Below are positions 53,422 to 63,095 of a stretch of DNA of 64,000 nt, in pieces. The translations under genes were made by a program, and so were the position numbers. A model generated the notes under the pieces. The model saw only the letters and a list, made by a program, of their open reading frames with translations, made no database searches and was not told the origin of the DNA. Every line of letters starts with the position of its first letter. Positions within the stretch are counted from its first letter, which is position 1. Origin of the DNA: Candidatus Bathyarchaeota archaeon (lineage in GTDB: Archaea > Thermoproteota > Bathyarchaeia > Bathyarchaeales > Bathycorpusculaceae); contig JAGTQZ010000004.1 in NCBI GenBank assembly GCA_018396705.1, forward strand, positions 248,001-312,000, in the 5' to 3' direction.

Positions 53422-54402
53422 TTGAGTTTCGAAATGTGGGCTGAGAAATACAGGCCAAAAACGTTAGATGACATGGTAAACCAGAAAGAAATAGTTGAAC
53501 GGCTAAAGAGCTTTGTTAAATCGAGAAACGTACCCCATTGCATTTTCGCTGGACCACCTGGAACAGGGAAAACAACTGCAGCATTATGTTTAGCACGAGA
53601 TCTCTACGGTGAGGGTTACAGAGAGCACATAATGGAATTGAATGCCAGCGATGAGAGAGGCATCGACGTAGTACGGGAAACTGTTAAAACCTTTGCAAGG
53701 GTGCGTTCCATCGGTGAGGTTCCCTTTAAAATAATGATTTTGGATGAAGCGGACAACATGACAGCAGATGCTCAACAAGCCTTAAGACGGACCATGGAGC
53801 GGTACACGGAAACGTGCCGTTTCATATTGTGCGCTAATTACAGTGGGAAAATAATAGAGCCCATACAGTCCCGTTGTGCACCTTTTCGCTTCACATATTT
53901 GCCGCGGGAGGAACACGACAAATACTTGCGGTATATTGCTGAAAAAGAAGGCGTAAAGCTCCTCAATGAGGGGTTAGACGCCATATACGAGGTTTGCGGT
54001 GGAGACTTGCGAAGGGCGATAAACACTTTGCAAGCTGCAGCCTCGCTTGGCAAGCCAATAGACGCAAAGGTTGTTTATTCGATTGCCGGGAAAGCCAACC
54101 CTGCGGATGTGCAGAAAATGATTGAAACAGCCATGAAAGGCAACTTTATAGAAGCGCGGAGGCAACTCCGTGAAATGATTCAAAAGTATGGCGTGGCTGG
54201 GAGCGACATAATCCGCCAAATTCACACAGAAATTTTTAGAGCAGACATTCCGGAACCATGGAAAATAAAGCTAGCTGATATCATAGGCGAAATAGACTAT
54301 CGGCTCGTCGAAGGTGCAGACGAAGAAGTCCAACTAAGCGCATTGCTGGCTAAACTTGTGGAGGCAGCCTACGAAATAAAGGGTTCCGCCAGAAAGGTGT
54401 AA
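53422..54402 (+). CDS. rfcS: Replication factor C small subunit
   Basis: A 326-residue clamp loader subunit: WAEKYRPKTLDDMV, Walker A GPPGTGKTT, Walker B ILDEADNMT, SRC motif IQSRCAPFRF, and the C-terminal collar region. The start is TTG after AGGAGG. It is followed by rfcL after three bases. The pair loads PCNA. Confidence 0.95.
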   Translation: MSFEMWAEKYRPKTLDDMVNQKEIVERLKSFVKSRNVPHCIFAGPPGTGKTTAALCLARDLYGEGYREHIMELNASDERGIDVVRETVKTFARVRSIGEVPFKIMILDEADNMTADAQQALRRTMERYTETCRFILCANYSGKIIEPIQSRCAPFRFTYLPREEHDKYLRYIAEKEGVKLLNEGLDAIYEVCGGDLRRAINTLQAAASLGKPIDAKVVYSIAGKANPADVQKMIETAMKGNFIEARRQLREMIQKYGVAGSDIIRQIHTEIFRADIPEPWKIKLADIIGEIDYRLVEGADEEVQLSALLAKLVEAAYEIKGSARKV

Positions 54403-54405
54403 AAA

Positions 54406-55665
54406 GTGTATCAGCCTTGGACGGTTAAGTACAAGCCAAAAACATTAAAGGAAATAGTTGGCAACAGGGAAGCTATCCAAAAGTTTGCTGAATGGGTAAA
54501 ATCATGGGATAAAGGCATCCCGCAGAAAAGAGCAGCTTTTATTTATGGGCCTACTGGTGTAGGAAAAACAGTCACTGTGGAGGCCTTAGCCAACGACTTT
54601 AAAATGGAGTTAGTGGAGAAAAACGCCAGCGACTATAGAACAGAAGAAGCTGTAAAACGTTTTGCTGGAATGGCCTCCCAATATGGTTCATTATTTGGCG
54701 CAAAGCGGATCATACTCTTCGACGAGCTTGACGGCTTGACCGGAACAGCGGACAAGGGTGGAGTTAAAGCCATAACTGACATAATAAAAATCGCCCAATG
54801 TCCCATAGTGCTTATTGCTAATAACGCCTTCGACCCACGTTTTACGGTTCTCCGCAACTACTGCCTCCTAATAGAGTTCAAGAAACCCTCAGTCACCGAT
54901 GTCCTCAGACATTTGAAGGGCATATGCCTAAAAGAAGGCATAGATGCTGAAGAAAACGCATTAAAGTTTATCGCTCAACGCTCGGAAGGTGATATCCGTT
55001 CAGCTGTAACGGATCTTCAAGCACTGGCTCAAGGCAGGAAACGCTTAACTTATGACGATGTTTCATGGCTGGGCTTCAGAGACAGACAAGAAACAATATT
55101 CACGGTTTTGCGGATGATCCTATACGGAAAAACGTGTGATGGGGCCAAACGCACCGTCAATATGGCGGATGTGGATATTGACATGCTTTTTGAATGGATA
55201 TATGAAAATGTTCCAGCGCACCTGACGGACCCACACGACTTGGCAAGGGCTATGGATGCACTTTCAATGGCCGACGTTTATCGTGGAAGAATACGAAGAA
55301 CCCAAGATTGGAGCTTCGTGCGCTATGTAATTGACTTTATGACGGCTGGCGTGGCCATGGCGCGGGTTAATACGAAAACCTCCGGTTGGACACCTTTCCA
55401 TTTTCCAGAGCGTATACAAGCCCTGTCAAGATCAAAAGAGGAACGTGCCATGCAATTGGAAATAGGGCAAAAAATAAAACGCAGATGCCACATATCCGCC
55501 ACGAGGGCTTCAAAAGAAGTGCTTCCATATCTACGGATAATATTTAAGAACAATGCGGAAATGGCAGCCGGCATCGCTAAATGGCTTGACCTAACTCCGG
55601 AAATGATTGAATATATCGTAGAAAGCAAAGAAAAAGCTGAGGCAATAAACAAACTTTTGAGCTGA
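54406..55665 (+). CDS. rfcL: Replication factor C large subunit (short form)
   Basis: A 419-residue RfcL: PWTVKYKPKTLKEIVGNREA, Walker A GPTGVGKTV, Walker B LFDELDGLTG, and a collar domain. The chain ends in a helical region (YIVESKEKAEAINKLLS), and I see no PCNA-interacting box at its end, unlike many archaeal RfcL. The start is GTG 54406, three bases after rfcS. Confidence 0.94.
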   Translation: MYQPWTVKYKPKTLKEIVGNREAIQKFAEWVKSWDKGIPQKRAAFIYGPTGVGKTVTVEALANDFKMELVEKNASDYRTEEAVKRFAGMASQYGSLFGAKRIILFDELDGLTGTADKGGVKAITDIIKIAQCPIVLIANNAFDPRFTVLRNYCLLIEFKKPSVTDVLRHLKGICLKEGIDAEENALKFIAQRSEGDIRSAVTDLQALAQGRKRLTYDDVSWLGFRDRQETIFTVLRMILYGKTCDGAKRTVNMADVDIDMLFEWIYENVPAHLTDPHDLARAMDALSMADVYRGRIRRTQDWSFVRYVIDFMTAGVAMARVNTKTSGWTPFHFPERIQALSRSKEERAMQLEIGQKIKRRCHISATRASKEVLPYLRIIFKNNAEMAAGIAKWLDLTPEMIEYIVESKEKAEAINKLLS

Positions 55666-55675
55666 TTTCCTTTAC

Positions 55676-56005
55676 CTAGCGGATTTTGCTTCCCTCAGAT
55701 ATGTCTTTTTCGGGCTGCAATGCCACCACGTTACCTTTGTTATCTTCAGCCGCTAAAATCATACACTGGGATTCCACACCCATGATTTTTCTACGATGCA
55801 AGTTTAATATGAAGGCGTATTTTTTGCCAACAAGGTCTTCAGGTTTGTACCATTGCAAAAGCCCAGCAACAGCTTGACGTTTTTCCACTCCAAAATCTAC
55901 AATCATTCTTATGAGGTTTCGCGAACCTGGAATTTGATTCGCTTCCAAAACTTTTCCAATTCGCATGTCAAGTTTTTGAAATTCCTCAAACGTTATCTCC
56001 ACCAT
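55676..56005 (-). CDS. MetRS C-terminal-like tRNA-binding (OB-fold) protein
   Basis: A 109-residue OB-fold protein of the EMAP/Arc1p/CsaA group: FQKLDMRIGKVLEANQIPGSRNL, IVDFGVEKRQAVAGL, AFILNLHRRKIMGVESQCMILAAED. It is most similar to the free-standing MetRS beta subunit of archaea. ATG 56005 is preferred over upstream 56035, since it gives the standard MVEITFEEF start. The upstream HD gene ends 35 bases before this start codon. Confidence 0.85.
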   Translation of the reverse strand: MVEITFEEFQKLDMRIGKVLEANQIPGSRNLIRMIVDFGVEKRQAVAGLLQWYKPEDLVGKKYAFILNLHRRKIMGVESQCMILAAEDNKGNVVALQPEKDISEGSKIR

Positions 56006-56040
56006 ATGCATCACGCCAAATTCGTGTGCATACACTGCTT

Positions 56041-56748
56041 TTAAGGTTTATGCGCGGTCTTTCTCTTCTTTATTTTTTCCACAGTTTTTATCACACCTTC
56101 CCAGCCTTCAACGGCCTTCGAGTGGATTATTTCGAAAGCCTCCTTTGAAGTTAAACCCGGTGGTTCCTCACCAGTGGCCTTTCTAATGAGGTATGCCGCA
56201 GCGTTTAAAACCTCCCCGTTCAAACGTGAATCAATAAAATCCGCTAGGTGGCAAATTAAAGCCTCAACAGTATGTGGCCTAATCGGGCCGTATTCTCCAT
56301 GGTGCGCTGAAACCACGTGTATAAGTTCCAGCGGAAAACCTCTTCGAACAAGTTCCGCTATAACGATTGACAAGTGATCCATGTACTCTGCCAAGCCAGT
56401 AGTACTGTAACTGCCATTCTGGTTGACCGTATAGGTTACGGGCTTAAATATGTCATGAAGCAAAACCCCAGCTACAACGAGGTCTCGGTTCACTTTTCCA
56501 TGATAAACCTTTTCAACAGAATTGCATAGCGCCAAAGCCAGGTTAGTTGTGGAGACCACATGCTCAATGAAGCCACCTGGATAACAGTGGTGATGTGACA
56601 AACCAGCTGGCGAAACATCCAGCGATAAACCGCTATAGACTTTCCCGTCGACCTCAAAAACAGGATTTTCAAGAAGTTTAACCACTTTCTCTTTAAGGTT
56701 TTTGTCGCGGATTTTATCTGCTAAAGCCCTAATTTTAGGATGAAGCAA
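56041..56748 (-). CDS. HD-domain phosphohydrolase
   Basis: A 235-residue HD protein: the first histidine set HHHCYPGGFIEHV, the HD pair LLHDIFKP and the late HLADFID. This set fits a metal phosphohydrolase. Archaeal relatives include MptB, a dihydroneopterin 2',3'-cyclic phosphate phosphodiesterase of methanopterin synthesis, but YhaM-type nucleases share the first motif. Substrate unassigned. Confidence 0.75.
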   Translation of the reverse strand: MLHPKIRALADKIRDKNLKEKVVKLLENPVFEVDGKVYSGLSLDVSPAGLSHHHCYPGGFIEHVVSTTNLALALCNSVEKVYHGKVNRDLVVAGVLLHDIFKPVTYTVNQNGSYSTTGLAEYMDHLSIVIAELVRRGFPLELIHVVSAHHGEYGPIRPHTVEALICHLADFIDSRLNGEVLNAAAYLIRKATGEEPPGLTSKEAFEIIHSKAVEGWEGVIKTVEKIKKRKTAHKP

Positions 56749-56790
56749 ACTTCATCCACTCACTGTTGACTTGAAGAGTATCCTTTGTTA

Positions 56791-57477
56791 TTACCCATTA
56801 TTAAGAGTATTAGATTTTGCAACTCTATCTCTTTCAATGGTTGCAACATCATGTGCTAGACGTATTGGTTCTGGAACACCGCCGCGGCGTGTGCAATATT
56901 TAACAATTTTTATGGCTGTTTTCAGCGAAACCATGTGTCCAACGCTCACGTAAAAAATTTTTCCAGTGGCTGTTTTTACAGCTGCGCCTATGATTTCATT
57001 TCCTTCCCTTAAGTAGGCGTAGTCTCTGTTTTTAAACGGTTCAATCTCGCCTATAAGTCTACTTTTTGCAACACCTATCGTAGGTTTGCCCAAAACAACT
57101 CCTAAGTGGCTTGCGAAACCACAACGGTAAGGATGCGCAACTCCCTGTCCGTCCACAAGCAAAACGTCTGGCTGTGTTTTCAACTTCTTAATACACCTGA
57201 ATGTCGATGGCAACTCTCTGAATGAGAGCAACGTTGGAATGTATGGCAAATCGATTTTACGGGTGGCTGTTTCAACCTCAACAACGTTTAAATTGTCGAA
57301 GTCGAGGACTATAACGGCGCTTATAGCCAAATTCTCGGCATAAGCCGTGTCAACACCGCCTATAAAGCTGATCTTTTCTGGAAGCTTATCCTCTAAAACA
57401 ATAAATTTTGAAAGTTGAAGCTGTGCATTGTGTGCTTTTTCGATGGAAAAATTATGTTTTAAACTGGCAGGGTTCAT
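56791..57477 (-). CDS. nfi: Endonuclease V
   Basis: A 228-residue Nfi: FIGGVDTAYAE, IPTLLSFRELPS, VLLVDGQGVAHPYRCGFASHLGVVLGKPTIGVAKSRL. The catalytic aspartates (GVDTAY and VDGQG) are intact. It cuts DNA near deaminated inosine. The start lies three bases after the translin-like gene, so the two are co-transcribed. Confidence 0.93.
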   Translation of the reverse strand: MNPASLKHNFSIEKAHNAQLQLSKFIVLEDKLPEKISFIGGVDTAYAENLAISAVIVLDFDNLNVVEVETATRKIDLPYIPTLLSFRELPSTFRCIKKLKTQPDVLLVDGQGVAHPYRCGFASHLGVVLGKPTIGVAKSRLIGEIEPFKNRDYAYLREGNEIIGAAVKTATGKIFYVSVGHMVSLKTAIKIVKYCTRRGGVPEPIRLAHDVATIERDRVAKSNTLNNG

Positions 57478-57480
57478 TTT

Positions 57481-58137
57481 TCACTTTCCCAGACTTTCAA
57501 AACGCCTTTCGAGTTTTTCCAATCGTTTCATATGTTTCTCAAGCGATTGTCTACGCATTTCGTGGGTTACGTCCCCCCTTGTAGTCTCAATTATTTTTCT
57601 TGCGATGTCACATTTTCTTCTAAGTCCAGGCACTAGCATGTAGGCTTCATCCATCGCCATAAGTTGAATATAAATTTCATCCATGATTCGCAAACATTCT
57701 TCGCTCTTTTTAGTGTCACCTTCTCTTAGGGCGTCTAATGCTAGGCGTCTATATTCGCCGATAACGTCTGCGAGACCTAGAACATAGTCTATCGACGGCA
57801 CATTGATTTCTGCTGGTGTGACGAAACGTGCATCTTCAATTAGAGTGAGAAAAATGTTGGCTTCAGCATACTCTTGAAGGGCAACATCATATAAACCGCT
57901 GTGAATTATGTCTGAATGCTCTTTCGCCATACTGTTAAGCCTTAAAATAATCTCCTTGGCTTTTCCGAGAAGCCTCCTTGCCTCCTTAAGCCTTTTCTGG
58001 TGAATGAAAAGTATCGCTTGTTTAGAAATGCTTGTGATCTTCCGCATGTCAGCTTGAACTCTTTCTCGAACTTTCTCTTTCTCTTTAAGTTCTCTTCTAA
58101 TTTGCCTCAAAACGGTTTTCAGAGTGGCCATTTTCAT
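57481..58137 (-). CDS. Translin-family protein
   Basis: A 218-residue all-helical protein of COG2178: REKVQADMRKI-type N-terminus, LYDVALQEYAEANIF, and a C-terminal YMLVPGLRRKCDIARKIIETTRGDVTHEMRR. Translin family members bind RNA or single-stranded DNA. It sits in front of endonuclease V, which may reflect linked nucleic acid repair. Confidence 0.83.
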   Translation of the reverse strand: MKMATLKTVLRQIRRELKEKEKVRERVQADMRKITSISKQAILFIHQKRLKEARRLLGKAKEIILRLNSMAKEHSDIIHSGLYDVALQEYAEANIFLTLIEDARFVTPAEINVPSIDYVLGLADVIGEYRRLALDALREGDTKKSEECLRIMDEIYIQLMAMDEAYMLVPGLRRKCDIARKIIETTRGDVTHEMRRQSLEKHMKRLEKLERRFESLGK

Positions 58138-58229
58138 CGCTCTTACTTAAAATAATAGTCAGTGCTATTTTATTGTTGCCAAAAGAGTGAGAATATGGGG
58201 AGTGACAGCGCTGGTGTTTTTGAAAAACT

Positions 58230-58439
58230 TTAGGTGTCTTGCTGTTTTTCTTGTTCGGGCCATCGCTCTATTATTAGCTTATCGTCTCCAATTTTGAAGC
58301 TTACTTTGACAAATATGGAGTCTGAGCCTTTAAATGGGAACATGCTGTCCTCCGCTAAGTCTTTTGGTAAGTATATTAGGAATTTCCCGTCCTTCCTCCT
58401 AAACAGTCTTCCTCTACCTTCGCTAACCATACTTTGCAC
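58230..58439 (-). CDS. Small AbrB-like protein (69 aa)
   Basis: A 69-residue protein that looks like a lone swapped-hairpin domain: GRLFRRKDGKFLIYLPKDLAEDSMFPF followed by two strands (FVKVSFKIGDDKLIIERW). It could be an antitoxin-like or transcription regulator, but no toxin gene is next to it. A start three codons later at MVSEG is also possible. Confidence 0.65.
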   Translation of the reverse strand: MQSMVSEGRGRLFRRKDGKFLIYLPKDLAEDSMFPFKGSDSIFVKVSFKIGDDKLIIERWPEQEKQQDT

Positions 58440-58523
58440 CTCGCAGCGGGTTTAAGACTGCATTGAATTAAAAAGTGTGTTATTTAACCTTTACTTCCGT
58501 TCACTCAAGAAGTAAACCAACGT

Positions 58524-59552
58524 TTAACAAAATGAAAACTTCACAGGCTTTTCTAGCCTGCTTAACAATGCGACACGACTTTCCTCCGACTCGTCAATAA
58601 CTTTATAACCAGCTGCTTCCCCAAGCTTAAATGCAAATTCACGGATTTCCATATGGCTTGGCATGTTTTCATAGCTTAAACGCAGTCTCGAAAAACCAAC
58701 ATGCATATACGCTTTCGGTTCAACATACGTTGGATTAGCCTTTTCCATCAGTTTAGCGTATTCCTCGATGTTTCCCATGTTGAGACCACGCACAGCTGTT
58801 ATACGAATCGCTGTGGGGCAGCTAAAGCTTTTAAGCATCTCCAGTGTTTCATTTAGTTTCTCCCAAGCATTCTGCGTGAGTGGTCGGCAAACTTTTCGGT
58901 AAATTTCCTTGTTTGGGGCGCAGACTGAGATATACAGTTGTGATGGTTCATGGCTTAATTTTGCCAGCGCTGAGGGCACTGTTCCATTAGACACCAAAAA
59001 TGTTGTGAAGCCTCTCTTGTGGAAAGCGTGGATAAGCTCTCCCAGAGGTTCGTAAAGGGTTGGCTCACCTGTTAGGCTTATGGCTGCATGGCGGGGTCTT
59101 AATGCTTCTTTAAACTTTTGAGGATCTGTCTTCGGGTTTCCCTTATACCCGCTTAAAATTGCTAGTTGTGCCTTTATACTTCCTTCAACGATTTCTTCAG
59201 GTGAATCCCATAGGGGCAACATGTTTTCTTCCCATGTAATTTGGAGGTCTCCACTCTGAGCTCGCCAACAAAAAAGACATCGTTGTGTGCAATAGAAAAG
59301 TGCTGGTGTCATTTGAATGCACTGGTGGGTTTTTATCCCGTAAAACTTCTGCTTGTAGCATGGTCTTCCGTGAATCAGTGTCTCATAAAGCCATCTGCAT
59401 CGTTTGACAGCCGAATGTCTACCAACAATATGGTACTTATGTTTTTTCAGCGCTTCAATCAGCAATGTTGGAACAAGACCCATTGTTATCAAACTTGTAA
59501 AATGAAGACGCCTTTTATAAATGGCTCTTTCATTATTTAAAGCAGTATTCAA
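58524..59552 (-). CDS. taw1: tRNA 4-demethylwyosine synthase Taw1 (radical SAM)
   Basis: A 342-residue radical SAM enzyme with CTQRCLFCW (CX3CX2C), FYGIKTHQCIQMTP before it and SLTGEPTLYEPLGELIHAFHKRGFTTFLVSNGT after it, as in archaeal TYW1. It makes the tricyclic base at position 37 of tRNA-Phe from m1G. Trm5, which makes that m1G, is encoded at the right edge of the window. Confidence 0.92.
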   Translation of the reverse strand: MNTALNNERAIYKRRLHFTSLITMGLVPTLLIEALKKHKYHIVGRHSAVKRCRWLYETLIHGRPCYKQKFYGIKTHQCIQMTPALFYCTQRCLFCWRAQSGDLQITWEENMLPLWDSPEEIVEGSIKAQLAILSGYKGNPKTDPQKFKEALRPRHAAISLTGEPTLYEPLGELIHAFHKRGFTTFLVSNGTVPSALAKLSHEPSQLYISVCAPNKEIYRKVCRPLTQNAWEKLNETLEMLKSFSCPTAIRITAVRGLNMGNIEEYAKLMEKANPTYVEPKAYMHVGFSRLRLSYENMPSHMEIREFAFKLGEAAGYKVIDESEESRVALLSRLEKPVKFSFC

Positions 59553-60711
59553 TGTTTTGGAAGTCTGAACAAAGCCTTATCACATCCCTTCTGACAGTTT
59601 CCGGGTTCTCTCCATCAAGCGCGATCCTTTTTATGAATTCAGCTATTTTCACCATTTCATTTTCTTTCATTCCACGCCTTGTGACTTCGCATGTTCCAAT
59701 TCTTACAACGCAGTCAACGATTATGTTTGCTTTTTGAAGTTTTTCAGCCACTTTCCTGCCTTGATCGTAGCCTCCAAAATCCATTATAACTTGATGGGAC
59801 TCCGTGAAGCCAATTTTCGAACATTTCACTGGAAAACTATTTTCGTGTAACGCTTTAGCCAAAGCTTTAGCATTACGAATCACCTGTTTCGCATACTCTT
59901 TACCGAAACACTTCATTTCAGCTAAAGCCAAGGTTAAGGCAGCTATGCGATTCCAGTGGGCGTTATCCACAAAACGTGGATAAATTTTGGCTTTTATCAA
60001 TTCGCCATGCTCTTTATTCGCCAAAATTATGCCGCCTTGGGGACCGAAAAAAGATTTATGTGTTGAGCCAAAAAGCGCTTGAGCCCCATCCCTCAACGGG
60101 TCTTGGAACTGTTTTCCGGCGATGAGTCCTAAAACATGAGAGCCATCGAACCCCACCACTGCACCGTTTTCTTGGGCAACGCCAGCCAACTCTTTAACGG
60201 GATGAGGGAAAAGAATTAGGCTAGCTCCGAAAATTAAGAGTTTAGGCTTTTCACGTTTAATGATTTCTTTCGCTTTTTCCGTTTCCACTTTCATGTTTTC
60301 CCTAGAAAATGGCAAGGGAACAGCCTTCAAACCCAAAAGCCCGGCTAAACCATTCTCCCACAACCCCGGATAGCCACCGTCTTCCGGCGAGAGGCACATG
60401 AGCGTGTCGCCGGGCTTTGTGAAACATGCCAGAAAAGTTAGATCTGCAATGTGGCCTGAAAGCGGTCGTAGGTCAGCGATTTCGGCTCCAAACACTTCTT
60501 TAGCCAACTCTTCGCCGTATTGTTCAATCTCATCGATGAATTTTGTACCCATGTAAAAGCGGTCCCTAGCTGTATAGCGGTGTCCAAGTTCCGATGCTAA
60601 AAGACCACGCACAATAGGACTCATAACATTTTCAGAAGGAATTAGATTTAGGCATTCTTTTCCACGCCATTTCTCATGTTTCTCAACTAGGCCTAGAATT
60701 TTGTCGATCAT
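59533..60711 (-). CDS. glyA: Serine hydroxymethyltransferase
   Basis: A ~392-residue SHMT: LNLIPSENVMSP, YTARDRFYMGTKFIDEIE, DGSHVLGLIAGKQF, and the PLP lysine in FGSTHKSFFGPQGG. The C1 carrier may be a methanopterin-type pterin in this lineage, which is inference. ATG 60711 (MIDKILGL) is preferred over 60732. Its 3' end overlaps taw1 by 20 bases. Confidence 0.93.
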   Translation of the reverse strand: MIDKILGLVEKHEKWRGKECLNLIPSENVMSPIVRGLLASELGHRYTARDRFYMGTKFIDEIEQYGEELAKEVFGAEIADLRPLSGHIADLTFLACFTKPGDTLMCLSPEDGGYPGLWENGLAGLLGLKAVPLPFSRENMKVETEKAKEIIKREKPKLLIFGASLILFPHPVKELAGVAQENGAVVGFDGSHVLGLIAGKQFQDPLRDGAQALFGSTHKSFFGPQGGIILANKEHGELIKAKIYPRFVDNAHWNRIAALTLALAEMKCFGKEYAKQVIRNAKALAKALHENSFPVKCSKIGFTESHQVIMDFGGYDQGRKVAEKLQKANIIVDCVVRIGTCEVTRRGMKENEMVKIAEFIKRIALDGENPETVRRDVIRLCSDFQNIEYCFK

Positions 60712-60754
60712 CAATCTCCCTCCGGTGTTCAAGTCCTAAAGAACCTTTTGTTTA

Positions 60755-60776
60755 AAGGTTTACGTTTTCAAACCTT
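60755..60776. promoter_or_regulatory. Inverted repeat in a divergent promoter region
   Basis: AAGGTTT and AAACCTT form a perfect 7-base inverted repeat with an 8-base spacer. It lies 44 bases upstream of the SHMT start and overlaps an AT-rich TTTAAAC that could be its TATA element. A TTTATATTA at 60783-60791 may serve the surface protein gene on the other side. Confidence 0.4.
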
Positions 60777-60870
60777 ACATTGTTTATATTAAAGGTAAAG
60801 TTTAAAACGCTCACCTAATAGTAAATGTTCAAATCAAAACTCAAAGAGAGGCCGTTGGAGCGCGACAAAA

Positions 60871-62961
60871 TTGAATAGAAAGGCTGTGGCTGTAAATACG
60901 TTAATAACCGTGCTAGTTTTAGCGGCATTCTGTCAGCTGATTTCGTTACATGTTTACGCAGTTAACGTGACGATAACCTCCATTTCACCTGCAACAAAAA
61001 CCGGAAAAGTCGGAGAAATAGTCACACTTGTTGGCACAATAAACACGACAGAAGGCTTATACGAGGTCTGGTTTGACAGCATTCTAGTGGCAAACGGAAC
61101 AGCTTCTGGAAATAATGTGAACTGCTCGTTTAAAGTTCCCACTCTTCAGGGTGGAAATTACACAATAACGCTGCGTGATGTCCTTGCAGGAGTTAACGCT
61201 ACTTCATGGTTTTACGTGGAGGCAAACTACATCATAAAAGTAAGCAAGCCACAATATCCAAATCAATTCCAAGAAGGCGCAACGGCAATTAACATTTCCG
61301 TCAGTATAACTGGAGGCAAAAAAGAGAACGGTGGTTATGTCGCTAACATAACTGTCAAAACACCAGCAAACGAGACGTACCAGGCACTTGTGCATCTCTT
61401 AAATACAACAGACACGGGTGTATGGAACGCCTCAATATTATATCCGGACAATTTTTTGGGGCGTCCACACACAAATTACACTGGAACTTACACGGTATAC
61501 TTCAACGGAACCTTAGCTTATGACACGTTTTTCATAGGACTAACAGATCGCGCGGAATATCACAGGGGCGACGTGGTTAGAATAAAAGCTGTTGGTTATT
61601 CATCGCTTACCGGTACTAATACAACAATATCAATTAGGTTTGGAAACGAACTAATAGCCAACTTTAACCATACAGTTTTAGGCGACATTATAGAAGCAAA
61701 CTGGACGGTTCCAGTCAACACACTTATTGGAAACTACACCTTAAATATAACACCGAAACCAGACAGCAAAAAAGTTAATGACACACAAGATTTCATCGTC
61801 CCAGGGTTCAAAACCCAAATTACTCCACTCAACCTTGCAGGAGAACCTGTTCCAAACGTCCTAATTAATGCGTATGATAAATGGGCTAATGCAACCTATA
61901 ACATCACAAGCAATGAAAACGGCATTGCTGTCGCCTTGTTAGAGAAGGGTGAATACAACTTAACAGCGTACTTCAAAAAAGTTAAGGTCAGCGAAAAATC
62001 TTTCTTTATCCCAAATATGTATGATAAACTAAACATAACTTGCCAGCTTACTAACCTCAACATAGCGGTTGTAGGCGAACAAAACGTTGCGGTAAAAATT
62101 CCGTTTGTATCCTTAAACATTTCCGTCACCTACACCATGGATTTGGATGGTGGGAAAATTGAGAACGAAACCATCATTTCTCAGACTAATATTGATGGTT
62201 ATGCACAGCTTAGGTCGCTCCTTATAAGTGCATCATATCATGTGGCAGCTCTCCGCTACGGGAAAGTTTTCAATTTAAACAATGACACTTTTCGACTGAA
62301 GCCGTCCGCATGGAATAATATAACTATATTTTGTCCCGTTAGACCTTTAACAGTGAATTTAGTGGGCACCAATAATGTCCCCATATCAAACGCCCTGGTG
62401 GAAGTTCAAGAAACAATGGGTGGATTGCAATATACTAATTACACAAACCAGGATGGCCGATCGTTCTTCAGCTGTGTTTTTGGGATTTATAATGTTAAAG
62501 TTTCTTCTAGAGGGGTTATTCTTAATTCAACAGTAGTTGAACTCTTCGAGGGAAAAACGATAACGGTCTATTGTCCTCTGTATAACCTGCCAATATACGT
62601 TAAGGTGATCGACTATTTTGGGCAACCAATTCCAAACGTTAACGTAACCCTAGAACGTGAAGGCGTACCGATAAACTCCAAATTGACAAACGCTAACGGA
62701 ATAGCAGATTTCACGGAGATCGGAGGGACTCTGACAATAAAGGTTTACTTAACAGACCGAAACCAGCCAATTTATTCATTTACATGCCCGGTTGTTGAGG
62801 CAAGGAATGAAATAAACCCAATTGAAGTTAAGTTGGCTAAGTATATTATTTTCGCCGGCCTCCTCGTTGAGACAGCATGGTTTGCAACAATTATCTTGAT
62901 TGTAGTAGCTCTGGCGTTTTTCGTTCTACTTGAAGTAAGAATGAAACGTTTCAAAATATAA
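60871..62961 (+). CDS. Large secreted surface protein, N-glycosylation-rich
   Basis: A 696-residue exported protein. A signal peptide covers residues ~1-30 (TLITVLVLAAFCQLISLHVYA). An IPT-like start (VTITSISPATKTGKVGE) is followed by several immunoglobulin/CarboxypepD_reg-like repeats (GEPVPNVLINAYDKWAN, VPISNALVEVQETMGG, GQPIPNVNVTLEREG). A transmembrane helix lies at ~668-690 and the end is basic. It has many Asn-x-Thr/Ser sites. The C-terminus is a plain membrane anchor, with no recognisable archaeosortase signal. The start is TTG 60871. Confidence 0.83.
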   Translation: MNRKAVAVNTLITVLVLAAFCQLISLHVYAVNVTITSISPATKTGKVGEIVTLVGTINTTEGLYEVWFDSILVANGTASGNNVNCSFKVPTLQGGNYTITLRDVLAGVNATSWFYVEANYIIKVSKPQYPNQFQEGATAINISVSITGGKKENGGYVANITVKTPANETYQALVHLLNTTDTGVWNASILYPDNFLGRPHTNYTGTYTVYFNGTLAYDTFFIGLTDRAEYHRGDVVRIKAVGYSSLTGTNTTISIRFGNELIANFNHTVLGDIIEANWTVPVNTLIGNYTLNITPKPDSKKVNDTQDFIVPGFKTQITPLNLAGEPVPNVLINAYDKWANATYNITSNENGIAVALLEKGEYNLTAYFKKVKVSEKSFFIPNMYDKLNITCQLTNLNIAVVGEQNVAVKIPFVSLNISVTYTMDLDGGKIENETIISQTNIDGYAQLRSLLISASYHVAALRYGKVFNLNNDTFRLKPSAWNNITIFCPVRPLTVNLVGTNNVPISNALVEVQETMGGLQYTNYTNQDGRSFFSCVFGIYNVKVSSRGVILNSTVVELFEGKTITVYCPLYNLPIYVKVIDYFGQPIPNVNVTLEREGVPINSKLTNANGIADFTEIGGTLTIKVYLTDRNQPIYSFTCPVVEARNEINPIEVKLAKYIIFAGLLVETAWFATIILIVVALAFFVLLEVRMKRFKI

Positions 62962-63095
62962 GTTTCCCGAAAAGTTTGAGTTTAAATGTTGAGTCTAATT
63001 GGGAAAACTTTATATCAATTTCCGAGAATTCTTACAGTAACAAAAGCGTTATGGAACGGCAAGGTTTTATTGAATAGTTAAAGGTTGGTCGTCCC

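Noticed and set aside
60871-62961. The large surface protein as the archaeosortase substrate
   Set aside because: Its C-terminus is a plain anchor with no recognisable tripartite sorting motif.
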